Below, one piece after another: positions 1-9,304 of a DNA stretch of 24,711 nt (within the stretch, counting starts at the first letter, position 1; the number at the start of each line of letters is the position of its first letter). The translations under genes and the position numbers were made by a program. This stretch comes from an uncultured Jannaschia sp. GTDB taxonomy: Bacteria > Pseudomonadota > Alphaproteobacteria > Rhodobacterales > Rhodobacteraceae. The stretch spans positions 1 through 24,711 of the forward strand of contig CALFSY010000082.1 of the NCBI GenBank assembly GCA_937916365.1, in the 5' to 3' direction. The notes under the pieces are model-generated. The model was not told where the DNA came from, searched no databases, and saw only the letters and a list, made by a program, of their open reading frames with translations.

Positions 1-2614
1 CGGCGATTGCCCCCTCCATCCGGATCATGGCGCGGCGAATAATATCGGCCGCCGCGCCCTGGATCGGCGCGTTGATCGCGGCGCGATAGGCAAAGCCCGC
101 GGCGGGGCCTTTGGCGTTAATCTCGGGCGTGTGGATTTTGCGCCCGAACAATGTTTCGACCAGCCCATGTTTTTTGGCAAAATCGCGGGTGGCGTTCATA
201 TAATCCTTAATGCCAGGGAAGCGTTCAAAATAACGGTCGATGAACCCTTTGGCCTCATCCCGGGGAATGCGCAGGTTACGCGCCAGGCCAAAGGCCGAAA
301 TGCCATAGATCACCCCGAAATTGATCGCCTTGGCCCGGCGGCGGGTTTCCGGCGTCATCTGATCCAACGGCACGTTGAACATTTCCGAGGCTGTGGCGGC
401 ATGAATATCTTGGCCATCACGAAACGCCTGTTTTAACGCCTCAATATCGGCGATATGGGCCAGAATGCGCAACTCGATCTGCGAATAATCCAATGACACC
501 AACACATGCCCCGGTTCGGCAACAAATGCCTCACGAATGCGGCGGCCTTCCTCGGTGCGGATGGGGATGTTTTGCAGGTTCGGATCGGTCGATGCCAACC
601 GCCCCGTATTCGCCCCGGCGATAGAATAGCTGGTGTGCACGCGGCCTGTTTCAGGGTTGATGTGGTCTTGCAACGCATCGGTGTAGGTGGATTTTAGTTT
701 TGACAACTGCCGCCAATCCAATACGCGCGCGGGCAGATCGTGCAGGGTGGCCAGATCCCCCAACACATCGGCGGGGGTTGAGTATTTGCCGTTTTTACCC
801 TTTTTGCCGCCCTCTAACCCCATTTTTTCAAACAGAATTTCGCCCAACTGTGCGGGGGATCCCACGTTAAAGGTTTCGCCCGCCAGGGTGTGAATATCGG
901 CCTCAAGCGCCGCCATTTTTTGGGCAAAGGCCCCCGACATCCGCGATAAAGCGGCACGATCCACCCTGATGCCCGTCATTTCCATGCGTGCCAAAACCCC
1001 AATCAACGGGCGTTCCAATGTTTCATATACGGTGGTCACGCGCGCCTGATGCAAACGGGGCCTGAAAGTTTGCCACAGCCGCCAGGTTATGTCGGCATCC
1101 TCGGCGGCGTAGGGGGCGGCGTCTTCGATTTTGACACGATCAAAAGTGATTTGTGATTTGCCCGACCCAAGCAACGATTTGATGGGAATGGGCGTATGGG
1201 CCAAGTATCGTTCGCTTAGTGTATCCATACCATGGTTGTGTAATCCTGCGTGCATCGCGTAGGACATCAACATTGTGTCGTCTATGGGGGCAATAGTGAT
1301 GCCATATCGCGCCAGGATTTTGGCATCGTATTTTATATTCTGGCCAATTTTTAGGATACTTGCATCCTCTAACATCGGTTTTAGGCGGTCCAATGCCGCC
1401 TTTACGCCGATCTGCCTCTCGGCTAACATTTCTGATCCGAACAACCCTTCGCCCCCCTCGGCCTTGTGGATAAGGGGGATGTAACACGCCCGCCCCGCGC
1501 CGGTGGCCAGGGAAACGCCCACCACCTGCGCCGTCATTTCATCAAGGCCGGTGGTTTCGGTATCCACCGCGATTTCACCACGGGCGTATGCCCGATTGAT
1601 CCAATCTTGTAGGGTGTCGATGTCACGCACAATGTCATATGCGCCATGGTCAAGGGGCGGCGGGGCTTGCGCGGTATCGTCCGCATGTGCCACTGCGGCC
1701 GCCACATCGGGGATCGACGGGGCCTCGACCCCCATCTGCTCCGCGATCCGGCGGGTAAGGGTGCGAAACTCCATCTGCGTTAGGAATTCCATCAACGCCG
1801 CAGATTCGGGTGCTTTGACCTCAAGCGTCTCTAACGTAACATCAACCGGTGTGTGGGTGTCCAAGGTGACCAATCGTTTGGACAGGCGGATTTGATCGGC
1901 AAACTCAACCAAGGTTTGGCGGCGCTTGGGTTGTTTGATCTCGCCCGCACGCGCCAAAAGCGTTTCCAAATCACCAAATTCGTTGATCAACAGCGCGGCG
2001 GTTTTCACGCCGATCCCGGGTGCGCCGGGGATATTATCGACGCTGTCCCCCGCCAACGCCTGCACATCAATCACACGATCGGGGCCTACGCCGAATTTGG
2101 CGGCCACGCCGTCGGCATCAATGCGGGTGTTTTTCATAGCGTCAAACATTTCAACGCCATCACCCACAAGTTGCATCAAATCTTTGTCGGATGATATGAT
2201 CGTGCACCGCCCGCCCGCCGCGCGCGCCTGCACCGCCAATGTGGCGATGATGTCATCGGCCTCATACCCCTCCAGCTCTAGGCAGGCCAGGTTAAAGGCC
2301 CGTGTCGCCGCGCGCGTGAGTGGGATTTGCGGGCGCAGATCCTGCGGCATTTCATCTCGGTTCGCTTTGTATTGATCATAAATATCGTTGCGAAATGTGT
2401 GTGATCCTTTGTCAAACACCACCGCCGCATGGGTGGGGGCATTGGGGCCGGTGTTTGATTCGATCATGCGGTAGATCATGTTGCAAAACCCCGATACCGC
2501 CCCCACGGGCAACCCATCGGATTTGCGCGTTAGCGGCGGAAGGGCATGGTAGGCGCGAAAAATAAATGCCGACCCGTCAATCAGGTGCAGGTGATGCCCC
2601 TTACCAAATGCCAT
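1..2614 (-). CDS. polA: DNA polymerase I, 3' end cut by the left edge
   Basis: Family A polymerase for gap filling, Okazaki primer removal and excision repair. About 871 codons are visible. The N-terminal 5' nuclease domain carries EADDIIATLA, SSDKDLMQL and GDSVDNIPG. It is followed by a 3'-5' exonuclease domain with intact Exo I (D351 and E353 in VDTETTG), an Exo II-like GQNIKYDAKIL and an Exo III-like YAAEDADITW, so proofreading looks active, unlike in many family A enzymes. The polymerase domain has DYSQIELR (catalytic D709) and the O-helix RRRAKAINFGVIYG. Reading stops at QGAAADIIRRAM, so the second catalytic motif (HDE) lies outside the window. The ATG is preceded by AAGGGGG five bases upstream, which fixes the start. 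DUF2459 and the zinc-finger gene lie just upstream on the same strand with a 73-base gap, so co-transcription is possible. Confidence 0.97.
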   Translation of the reverse strand, partial: MAFGKGHHLHLIDGSAFIFRAYHALPPLTRKSDGLPVGAVSGFCNMIYRMIESNTGPNAPTHAAVVFDKGSHTFRNDIYDQYKANRDEMPQDLRPQIPLTRAATRAFNLACLELEGYEADDIIATLAVQARAAGGRCTIISSDKDLMQLVGDGVEMFDAMKNTRIDADGVAAKFGVGPDRVIDVQALAGDSVDNIPGAPGIGVKTAALLINEFGDLETLLARAGEIKQPKRRQTLVEFADQIRLSKRLVTLDTHTPVDVTLETLEVKAPESAALMEFLTQMEFRTLTRRIAEQMGVEAPSIPDVAAAVAHADDTAQAPPPLDHGAYDIVRDIDTLQDWINRAYARGEIAVDTETTGLDEMTAQVVGVSLATGAGRACYIPLIHKAEGGEGLFGSEMLAERQIGVKAALDRLKPMLEDASILKIGQNIKYDAKILARYGITIAPIDDTMLMSYAMHAGLHNHGMDTLSERYLAHTPIPIKSLLGSGKSQITFDRVKIEDAAPYAAEDADITWRLWQTFRPRLHQARVTTVYETLERPLIGVLARMEMTGIRVDRAALSRMSGAFAQKMAALEADIHTLAGETFNVGSPAQLGEILFEKMGLEGGKKGKNGKYSTPADVLGDLATLHDLPARVLDWRQLSKLKSTYTDALQDHINPETGRVHTSYSIAGANTGRLASTDPNLQNIPIRTEEGRRIREAFVAEPGHVLVSLDYSQIELRILAHIADIEALKQAFRDGQDIHAATASEMFNVPLDQMTPETRRRAKAINFGVIYGISAFGLARNLRIPRDEAKGFIDRYFERFPGIKDYMNATRDFAKKHGLVETLFGRKIHTPEINAKGPAAGFAYRAAINAPIQGAAADIIRRAMIRMEGAIA

Positions 2615-2687
2615 ATGCGCCCCCTTTGCCACGCTATTTGATCCTGTTTAGCGTGCGCAAGGCGTATGCGCGAGCCGCTTTTGCGCT

Positions 2688-3353
2688 TTACAATGCCATA
2701 CGCCACAGTGACGCGCGCACGGCATAGGGCGTGGGCGTCCACGCGCCCATGGGCACCCCTGCCGCGCGCAGCATATCGGACACCCATGTGTTGCAGGTGC
2801 GGAATATATGAAACCGCCCGTGCGCGCTGAAAAATCCATCGCTATTGGTAAATCCGGCATCAGGGATGGGCCGGTCCGTCGCGGTTTCGGCAATCGCGGT
2901 CAGCAAAGCGTCATATTGCATCGGCGAAAGCCGCAGGCGCGGTATATCAAGGTTTGCCGGCACATTGGCGGCAACATCAATCCGTAAAACAGATCTGTCG
3001 CCAATCACACCGCGCCATAGCGCGGACCAGGTCACATCGGCAAATGTGCCCGCGGTGGTATAAAATTGCTCGGACCCCCACCCTACAATCACATGTGTTA
3101 CAGAGGGGTCGTTGATTGGCACATCGGCCATGCGGGCAAATTCAAAGGTTGCGCGGGTTTGTGGTGTTGCAGGCAACACAAAATCCACATGGATGGGGCC
3201 AAACACCAACCCAACGTCCACGGGCGCCCCCGTGGACGCTGGATCAAAATACGCCGTTTGCCCCTGAAACATGCCCCCGAACATAGCGGCAATAAGATAG
3301 AATACCGGCACGGCAACAACCATCATCGCCGCGCGCCTTATGATGCGGATCAC
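2688..3353 (-). CDS. DUF2459/TIGR02117-like membrane-anchored protein
   Basis: A 221-residue protein with one N-terminal membrane segment (about residues 8-26) and a soluble remainder, probably periplasmic. It shows the pattern I associate with the DUF2459 (TIGR02117) family: HVDFVLP near residue 54, VGWGSEQFYTT in the middle, and FRTCNTWVSDMLRAAGVP near the C-terminus. The biochemical role is unknown; the conserved Cys and His could suggest a papain-like fold, but that is speculation. The start is GTG and overlaps the stop of the upstream zinc-finger gene by four bases (GTGA), which implies translational coupling. polA follows after 73 bases. Family assignment is from memory of the motif pattern. 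Confidence 0.8.
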   Translation of the reverse strand: MIRIIRRAAMMVVAVPVFYLIAAMFGGMFQGQTAYFDPASTGAPVDVGLVFGPIHVDFVLPATPQTRATFEFARMADVPINDPSVTHVIVGWGSEQFYTTAGTFADVTWSALWRGVIGDRSVLRIDVAANVPANLDIPRLRLSPMQYDALLTAIAETATDRPIPDAGFTNSDGFFSAHGRFHIFRTCNTWVSDMLRAAGVPMGAWTPTPYAVRASLWRMAL

Positions 3354-3547
3354 GCACGGTGTTCCGCGGCGGTGTTGGTAAACTCCACGTGGATGTATTT
3401 TTTGTCACAATATCCGCATTGAACCCATCCACGATCTTGCGGAATCAACAACCACACGCGCGGATGGCCCAATGCGCCCTCACCCCCATCACAAGCCACG
3501 CGCCAGGTATTGACAACCTGTGTTTCTGGGATGTCAGTGGGCATCAT
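3350..3547 (-). CDS. small CHCC zinc-finger protein (NDUFS6-like)
   Basis: A 65-residue protein of the zf-CHCC family (PF10276), related to the zinc-binding part of mitochondrial complex I subunit NDUFS6. The putative zinc ligands are C19, H28, C44 and C47, in the contexts VACDGG, ALGHPRVWL and VQCGYCDKKY. Alphaproteobacteria often carry such a short stand-alone version; its bacterial role is not settled. Two ATG codons stand in tandem; the first has AAAGGA placed suitably upstream, so it is used here. The stop overlaps the GTG start of the DUF2459 gene. A perfect 17-base inverted repeat at 3563-3579 lies just upstream of the ribosome-binding site and may control this promoter. Confidence 0.88.
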   Translation of the reverse strand: MMPTDIPETQVVNTWRVACDGGEGALGHPRVWLLIPQDRGWVQCGYCDKKYIHVEFTNTAAEHRA

Positions 3548-3562
3548 GTATTTCCTTTCTTT

Positions 3563-3579
3563 ATCAACCTTGGGTTGAT
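3563..3579. promoter_or_regulatory. perfect inverted repeat upstream of the zinc-finger gene
   Basis: ATCAACC and GGTTGAT form perfect 7-base arms around a 3-base centre (TTG), 15 bases upstream of the zinc-finger start codon. It lies in the gap after the HIT gene. No U-run follows on the minus strand, so it is not a normal terminator for HIT. Position suggests an operator or a 5'-leader hairpin. It is not an FNR box, whose half-sites face the other way. Confidence 0.45.
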
Positions 3580-3645
3580 TTATATCACAATATGGGCAGA
3601 TTATCGGCCAGCATTCAATTCACCCAACCTAAAACCCGTATCATG

Positions 3646-4029
3646 CTATTGCGGTTGATGTAGTATTGGCCCCAAAAATCGGCCCGCGACAAGATGCACG
3701 TGATAATGCGGCACCTCTTGCGCAGCGAAGTTGCCCGCATTCGATATTATGCGATACCCCTGCCCGCCCGTTGCAGGCTGCACGCCAAAATTTGCGCAAA
3801 TCTGCCCGGTAACGCGGGTAAAATCGACAATTTCAGCGTCTGAGGCCGCCAAGGCAAAATGATCCGCCGTCACATACCCCCCTTTTGGAATTATTAAAAT
3901 ATGGATCGGGGCCTGGGGCTGAATATCATTAAAGGCCAGCGTATGATCGGTTTCCATCACCGTGTCGTTTGGAATTTCACCGCGCAGGATTTTGGCGAAA
4001 ATGTTTTGATCGTCGTATGTGTAGGGCAT
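3646..4029 (-). CDS. HIT-family nucleotide hydrolase (HinT-like)
   Basis: A 127-residue histidine-triad protein, probably a cytoplasmic purine nucleoside phosphoramidase of the HinT branch. The N-terminal NIFAKILRGEIP and the central AFNDIQPQAPIHILIIPK are typical of the family. The triad is H108-Y-H110-V-H112-L-V-A, with H110 as the expected nucleophile. The reading frame is open much further upstream, but the extra sequence overlaps the end of comEC and has no family resemblance. The chosen ATG has AAGGA seven bases upstream and gives the usual length. comEC ends 125 bases upstream on the same strand; the two may be co-transcribed or HIT may have its own promoter. Confidence 0.94.
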   Translation of the reverse strand: MPYTYDDQNIFAKILRGEIPNDTVMETDHTLAFNDIQPQAPIHILIIPKGGYVTADHFALAASDAEIVDFTRVTGQICANFGVQPATGGQGYRIISNAGNFAAQEVPHYHVHLVAGRFLGPILHQPQ

Positions 4030-4083
4030 TGTGTAGTCCTTTTTGAATATGGGGTCAAAAGGCATGTTGGTCAGAACGGCGTC

Positions 4084-4110
4084 AGTATATCTTTTTACCA
4101 TTGTGCCCAA
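4084..4110 (-). promoter_or_regulatory. possible promoter for the HIT gene
   Basis: On the minus strand TTGGGC (4110-4105) and TATACT (4089-4084) are separated by 15 bases, with the -10 about 55 bases upstream of the HIT start. The spacing is shorter than ideal, so this is only a candidate. Confidence 0.25.
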
Positions 4111-4154
4111 AACCCCAACGAACACAATTATATTGCCTAAGGAATAATCTACAC

Positions 4155-6368
4155 CTAACGCGCGACAGACCATAATCTGTTTCCTTGCTGTTCGCGGGCG
4201 GTTGTGATCGCAAACTCTGCCCCTGTGGGAGACAGTGTCATCGCCAAAGCCCCTGTGCGGCGTAGGATTGTGGAATCGATCACAAAACATTGCGGCGCAT
4301 CTTGGCCCGCTGCCTCGCCTGTCTGAACGGGGCGCGCGGCCCACACACCACTTTGCAACATAGCACGGGTTGCGGTGACGCCGACCCTTAGGGCGGCGGC
4401 CTCAGCCCGTTCGGACAAAATGATAAGATCATGGCGCGCGCAGGCACCCAACGCCTCGGCCAATGCACGCCGCCCCGATCCATGCCAAATGGCAAAGGGG
4501 CCGATGTTTGCGCTGGCCCCACGGCCATCGGCACGCCAAATCGGGCGGGCTGCGGCCTGTTCCTGATTTGCAGCATCGCCATCGTTTTCCAACCAAATCC
4601 GTGCAACAAAACCATCACCGCGTGCGCGGCTTAAACCACGCGCATCCGCTTGCCACAGCCCCGCCAACCGCCCGCCTTCGGATATAAGCAATGTGGGGCG
4701 TTCGGCATGGCCCCACATAACAAACGCAGCCAAGATTGGCACCACACCCAACCATCGCCCACGCCCCTGCCACAGCAATATGAAAAGCCCGCCCAATGCG
4801 ATCAATCCCAACACAGCATGGGGTGGGGCAACAACCGGCACAATCGCCCCCGGCACTGCGGCAATATAATGGGCCACCGCCAACATCCACTGCAATCCCC
4901 ATTCCATGACCACAAAAATAAATGGTGACAGGCCAAGCGGCCACACCACCGCGGCCGCGACCGCCGCGGGGATGACCACACTGCCCATCAAAGGCACGGA
5001 CAAAAGGTTTGCTGCCAATCCATAGGCGGCAATCCGGTTAAAATGGGCGGCCGCAAACGGCGCCGTGGCCGCACCCGCCACAACAGACGACATTACCAAC
5101 GCCAAAAATGCTTTGACCGGGCGGGGCACAGAAACCAGCCATCGGGCATCACGGACACCTGCAAACACACCAACCAGGGCCGTTGTGGCCGCAAATGACA
5201 TTTGAAACCCAGGTGACATCAAGGTTTCGGGCCGCCGCAGCAAAACGATAAGTGCGGCAATCGCCACAGACCGCAACGTAACCGCACGCCGATCCATTAA
5301 AACGGCGGCAAACATAACCGCAACCTGGGTAAAGGCACGCTCGGTTGCCACATTCCCGCCGGACAAAGCCAAATAAAATGCCCCAACGATCAATGCGACA
5401 CCTGCGGCCCATTTCAGAATCGGATAGCGCAGCGCCAATGTCGGAACTAACGCCAAACCTGTGCGCACGGCGGCAAACACGAACCCCGTTAATAACCCCA
5501 TGTGAAGGCCGGAAATGGCCAAAAGATGGGCGATATTCGCGTCGCGCATCGCCTGCACTGTGTCCAACGTTAATGCCGATCTGTCGCCGGTTAGCACAGC
5601 CGCGGCAAAAGCACCTGGTTGCCCCGGAATGGCACCTTGGATCACATGCGATAATCGCACACGCAGATTGAACAACCACACCTCGCCTCCCGTGCGTGGG
5701 GCCAACGATACAACGGGGTCGCGGCTATACCCCACTGCGCCGAGGGATAAAAACCACGAATGCCGTTGAAAATCGAACCCCCCCGGTTCCACAGGGCCAG
5801 ACGGGGGCCATAAATGCCCTCTGATTCGTACCGTAGATCCGGGTAAAGGCAGATCGCCCAAATCTTCCCCATGCAATGACACCCGCACACGGCGCGGCGT
5901 CTCTTGGGCGCTGATCCGTTCCAACCGAACACGATCCAGCGTTAATCGGGGCACGTCCGATGCCGATCGATCAAGTATTACAACGCGCCCCTCAATCATC
6001 CCAAAATAACGCCAATCCAGGATGGGACCTGCCACATGATGGGCCCGCACACCGGCAATCAATACCCCCGCTGCCACCATGGCAAACGCGATCCCCACAG
6101 GGCCAAACAGATCACGCCATATAAAAAACAGCGCAAACCCCGCGCAAAATATCATGCTAGCGACGATATAAATCAGGACGCTTGGTTCTGATTGTAAATT
6201 GAAATAAAATGCCACACCCAACGCCAACGCGACCGGCAGCCATGGCATCAACGCTCCCCGCTGACCTTGTTGCGCGGTGTAGAGGGCCGTTGCAACATAG
6301 AACATTCCATGGCGCACAATGCGCAAACCTGTTTGCATTCGTTGATGGAATGGTGACTTGTCTTGCAT
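4155..6368 (-). CDS. comEC: ComEC/Rec2-family inner-membrane DNA uptake channel
   Basis: A 737-residue polytopic membrane protein. In competent bacteria ComEC carries single-stranded DNA across the inner membrane. Three N-terminal membrane segments precede a soluble OB-like region (DUF4131, roughly residues 60-230). The Competence domain follows, with the family signature HLLAISGLHMGL at 281-292 and several further membrane helices to about residue 550. The C-terminal 180 residues contain none of the HxHxDH zinc-binding motif seen in Gram-positive ComEC, so the metallo-beta-lactamase domain is absent or degenerate. It is transcribed away from gltX. The ribosome-binding site is weak (AAGG), and a slightly later start cannot be excluded. 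Other competence genes are not visible here, so a role in transformation is inferred. Confidence 0.92.
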   Translation of the reverse strand: MQDKSPFHQRMQTGLRIVRHGMFYVATALYTAQQGQRGALMPWLPVALALGVAFYFNLQSEPSVLIYIVASMIFCAGFALFFIWRDLFGPVGIAFAMVAAGVLIAGVRAHHVAGPILDWRYFGMIEGRVVILDRSASDVPRLTLDRVRLERISAQETPRRVRVSLHGEDLGDLPLPGSTVRIRGHLWPPSGPVEPGGFDFQRHSWFLSLGAVGYSRDPVVSLAPRTGGEVWLFNLRVRLSHVIQGAIPGQPGAFAAAVLTGDRSALTLDTVQAMRDANIAHLLAISGLHMGLLTGFVFAAVRTGLALVPTLALRYPILKWAAGVALIVGAFYLALSGGNVATERAFTQVAVMFAAVLMDRRAVTLRSVAIAALIVLLRRPETLMSPGFQMSFAATTALVGVFAGVRDARWLVSVPRPVKAFLALVMSSVVAGAATAPFAAAHFNRIAAYGLAANLLSVPLMGSVVIPAAVAAAVVWPLGLSPFIFVVMEWGLQWMLAVAHYIAAVPGAIVPVVAPPHAVLGLIALGGLFILLWQGRGRWLGVVPILAAFVMWGHAERPTLLISEGGRLAGLWQADARGLSRARGDGFVARIWLENDGDAANQEQAAARPIWRADGRGASANIGPFAIWHGSGRRALAEALGACARHDLIILSERAEAAALRVGVTATRAMLQSGVWAARPVQTGEAAGQDAPQCFVIDSTILRRTGALAMTLSPTGAEFAITTAREQQGNRLWSVAR

Positions 6369-6472
6369 TTTACAGCCTTGCGTGTGTAGTTAGGAATGGA
6401 TTTGCAGCAACATGGTTTACAAAAAATTAACGCCCGTGGTGAACGCCCTGCTTGCCACACGTGCCCAGACCT

Positions 6473-7903
6473 ATGACCACCCCAATATCTATCGACCCAC
6501 ATCCCATTGTGACGCGCTTTGCGCCATCGCCCACCGGCTTTTTACATATCGGGGGCGCGCGCACCGCCCTGTTCAACTGGCTTTATGCGCGCGGTCGGGG
6601 GGGGGAATTCCTGCTACGGGTTGAAGACACAGATCGCGTGCGATCGACGGAAAAGGCGACACAAGCCATTCTTGATGGGCTTACCTGGCTTGGCCTGGAT
6701 TGGGACGGGGCCGTGGTGCATCAATTTGAACGGGCCCCACGCCATGCCACTGTCGCGCGTGAGATGTTGACCGGCGGCCATGCCTACAAATGTTTTTCCA
6801 CGCCCGAAGACATTGCAAAGCATCGTGACAGAGCAAAGGCAGAGGGTAAAACGACCCTGTTTCAAAGCCCTTGGCGCGATGTGCCTGCGGATCAGCACCC
6901 CAATAAACCCTATGTGATCCGCCTTAAGGCACCATTTGATGGGGCAACCGTAATCCAAGACATGGTTCAAGGCCAGGTGACAGTGCAAAACGCGCACCTT
7001 GACGATATGATCCTGCTGCGATCGGATGGCACGCCAACCTACATGCTGGCCGTTGTGGTGGATGATCACGATATGGGTGTCACCCATGTGATTCGTGGGG
7101 ACGACCACCTAAACAATGCCATTCGGCAAACCCTTGTCTATCGGGCCATGGGTTGGATGGAACCGGTTTGGGCACATATTCCGTTGATCCATGGGCCAGA
7201 CGGTAAAAAATTATCCAAACGCCACGGCGCGTTGGGCGTGATGGACTATGCAACCATGGGGTATCCACCCGCCGCGATGCGAAATTACCTAGCTCGGCTG
7301 GGTTGGGCACATGGCGATGATGAATTGTTCAGCGATGTGCAAGCGCTGGAATGGTTTGACCTGGGCGGTATTGGAAAATCCCCGGCGCGGCTCGACCTGC
7401 AGAAATTGGAAAATGTTTCGCGTTGGCATATCGCCCGAACAAACGATGCCACACTGGTGCAACAAATCGTGGATTATACGGGGATGATAGGGAAAACGAC
7501 CTTCACGCAAACCCAAAAAGACGGACTAATGGTGGCAATGCCATTTTTGAAAGAACGTGCCAAATCATTGCCGGATTTGATTGAAAAAGCGGCTTTTTTG
7601 CTGACCTCGCGGCCCATTGTTCCCGATGAGAAGGCCACCCAATCGCTGGATCAAACCGCGCGTGACATTCTGCGTGATTTGACGCGAAGGCTTGTCGATG
7701 TTAAGTGGACGCGAGAAAATCTAGAATCGACGCTGAACCAAGCGGCCCAAGATCATGGCCTAAAATTCGGCAAATTGGCCGCACCCATTCGGGCCGCATT
7801 GGCGGGGCGCACAGTTACCCCTAGCGTTTTTGATATGATGTGCGTCATTGGCCGTGATGAAACGATTGCCCGCCTGACGGATGTCGCACGCGATGATAAT
7901 TGA
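6473..7903 (+). CDS. gltX: glutamyl-tRNA synthetase
   Basis: Class I aminoacyl-tRNA synthetase of 476 residues that charges tRNA-Glu, and often tRNA-Gln in alphaproteobacteria. The HIGH-type motif is in RFAPSPTGFLHIGGARTAL near the N-terminus, followed by LLRVEDTDR. The KMSKS-type motif is KKLSKRHG. The C-terminal anticodon-binding region is present, so the gene is complete. An in-frame TTG at 6452 would add seven residues, but the ATG at 6473 puts the family N-terminus in the usual place; neither has a clear Shine-Dalgarno sequence. comEC is divergent, and gltA follows after 108 bases in the same direction. Confidence 0.97.
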   Translation: MTTPISIDPHPIVTRFAPSPTGFLHIGGARTALFNWLYARGRGGEFLLRVEDTDRVRSTEKATQAILDGLTWLGLDWDGAVVHQFERAPRHATVAREMLTGGHAYKCFSTPEDIAKHRDRAKAEGKTTLFQSPWRDVPADQHPNKPYVIRLKAPFDGATVIQDMVQGQVTVQNAHLDDMILLRSDGTPTYMLAVVVDDHDMGVTHVIRGDDHLNNAIRQTLVYRAMGWMEPVWAHIPLIHGPDGKKLSKRHGALGVMDYATMGYPPAAMRNYLARLGWAHGDDELFSDVQALEWFDLGGIGKSPARLDLQKLENVSRWHIARTNDATLVQQIVDYTGMIGKTTFTQTQKDGLMVAMPFLKERAKSLPDLIEKAAFLLTSRPIVPDEKATQSLDQTARDILRDLTRRLVDVKWTRENLESTLNQAAQDHGLKFGKLAAPIRAALAGRTVTPSVFDMMCVIGRDETIARLTDVARDDN

Positions 7904-7965
7904 CGATTTGGGGTAACCTAAATCATCGTGACGCGACACGACACATCGCTTTACGTTAATACGCC

Positions 7966-7981
7966 AACGACATGCGTCGTT
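7966..7981. promoter_or_regulatory. inverted repeat in the gltA leader
   Basis: AACGAC and GTCGTT form perfect 6-base arms around ATGC, 30 bases upstream of the gltA start codon. It could be an operator or an mRNA hairpin. A second looser pair, CGATGAT (7891-7897) and ATCATCG (7922-7928), spans the gltX stop codon. Confidence 0.3.
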
Positions 7982-8011
7982 TCGGTCAACTAATCTGCAC
8001 AAGGGACGATC

Positions 8012-9304
8012 ATGACAGAATCTAAAATCGCTACGTTAAGTTTTGATGGTAAAACCTTTGATTTACCGGTGCATTCCCCCTCTGCCGGTCCCGATGTGAT
8101 CGACATCACGCGCCTTTATACCGACGCGGGGATGTTTACCCATGATCCTGGTTTCACATCGACATCAGCCTGCGAAAGCCAAATCACTTATATCGACGGC
8201 GATCAGGGCCATCTTTTGCACCGTGGGTATCCCATTGATCAGTTGGCCGAAAAATCCCATTATCTAGAGGTTTGTTATTTATTGCTTTATGGGGAATTGC
8301 CCACAGCCCAACAGTTGATAGATTTCACCGGCCGCGTCACACGCCATACGATGATTCATGAACAAATGGCACATTTTTTCCGTGGCTTCCGCCGCGATGC
8401 ACACCCCATGGCAGTTATGGTGGGGGTCGTAGGCGCGATGTCGGCCTTTTACCACGATTCAACAGATATAAATGACCCATGGCAGCGCGAGGTCGCATCA
8501 ATCCGCATGATTGCGAAAATGCCCACAATTGCAGCGTGGGCTTATAAATATACCATTGGGCAACCTTTTGTATATCCGCGAAACGATCTGGATTTTGCCA
8601 CAAATTTTTTACGAATGTGTTTTGCGGTCCCAACAGAAGATTATGAACCGTCGCCTGTGTTAAGCCGCGCAATGGATCGGATGTTTACACTTCATGCCGA
8701 CCATGAACAAAACGCATCAACATCGACTGTGCGCCTGGCGTCGTCGTCCGGAGCAAATCCGTTTGCATGTATTGCCGCCGGGATTGCGTGCCTTTGGGGG
8801 CCGGCCCATGGTGGAGCGAATCAGGCCGCACTTGAAATGCTGCGTGACATCGGCACCGTGGATAGGATCCCCGAATTCATTGCCCGCGCAAAAGATCGTG
8901 ATGATCCATTCCGTCTTATGGGTTTTGGACACCGTGTTTATAAAAACTTTGACCCACGCGCGCGGGTGATGAAACAATCTGCCGATGAGGTGCTGGATCT
9001 TTTGGGGGTTGAAAATAATCCAACCCTGCAAGTCGCGAAAGAATTGGAAAATATCGCCCTTAGCGATCCTTACTTTGTCGAACGCAAACTATATCCAAAC
9101 GTTGATTTTTATTCGGGCATTATTTTGGATGCGATAGGGTTTCCCACATCAATGTTCACCCCGATTTTTGCGTTGTCCCGCACTGTTGGATGGATTTCGC
9201 AATGGAAAGAAATGATTGCCGATCCAAAGTTAAAAATCGGACGTCCACGTCAGCTTTATACCGGTGAAACCTATCGGGATTATGTGACAATCGAAAACCG
9301 ATGA
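8012..9304 (+). CDS. gltA: citrate synthase
   Basis: Condenses oxaloacetate and acetyl-CoA to citrate at the entry of the TCA cycle. At 430 residues it has the size and sequence of the Gram-negative type I enzyme. The catalytic triad is visible: H266 in GPAHGGANQ, H307 in MGFGHRVYKN and D365 in VDFYSG. The N-terminal CESQITYIDGDQGHLLHRGYP region and the C-terminal RPRQLYTG are typical. AAGGGA lies five bases before the ATG, so the start is firm. It follows gltX in the same direction, a pairing that may be chance; a separate promoter in the 108-base gap is likely given the inverted repeats there. Confidence 0.98.
   Translation: MTESKIATLSFDGKTFDLPVHSPSAGPDVIDITRLYTDAGMFTHDPGFTSTSACESQITYIDGDQGHLLHRGYPIDQLAEKSHYLEVCYLLLYGELPTAQQLIDFTGRVTRHTMIHEQMAHFFRGFRRDAHPMAVMVGVVGAMSAFYHDSTDINDPWQREVASIRMIAKMPTIAAWAYKYTIGQPFVYPRNDLDFATNFLRMCFAVPTEDYEPSPVLSRAMDRMFTLHADHEQNASTSTVRLASSSGANPFACIAAGIACLWGPAHGGANQAALEMLRDIGTVDRIPEFIARAKDRDDPFRLMGFGHRVYKNFDPRARVMKQSADEVLDLLGVENNPTLQVAKELENIALSDPYFVERKLYPNVDFYSGIILDAIGFPTSMFTPIFALSRTVGWISQWKEMIADPKLKIGRPRQLYTGETYRDYVTIENR

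Noticed and set aside
3563..3579. FNR/FnrL box
   Set aside because: FNR sites read TTGAT-N4-ATCAA. Here the half-sites face outward with a different spacing.
4030..4344. long N-terminal extension of the HIT protein
   Set aside because: It overlaps the 3' end of comEC, is unlike HIT proteins, and the internal ATG has a good Shine-Dalgarno sequence.
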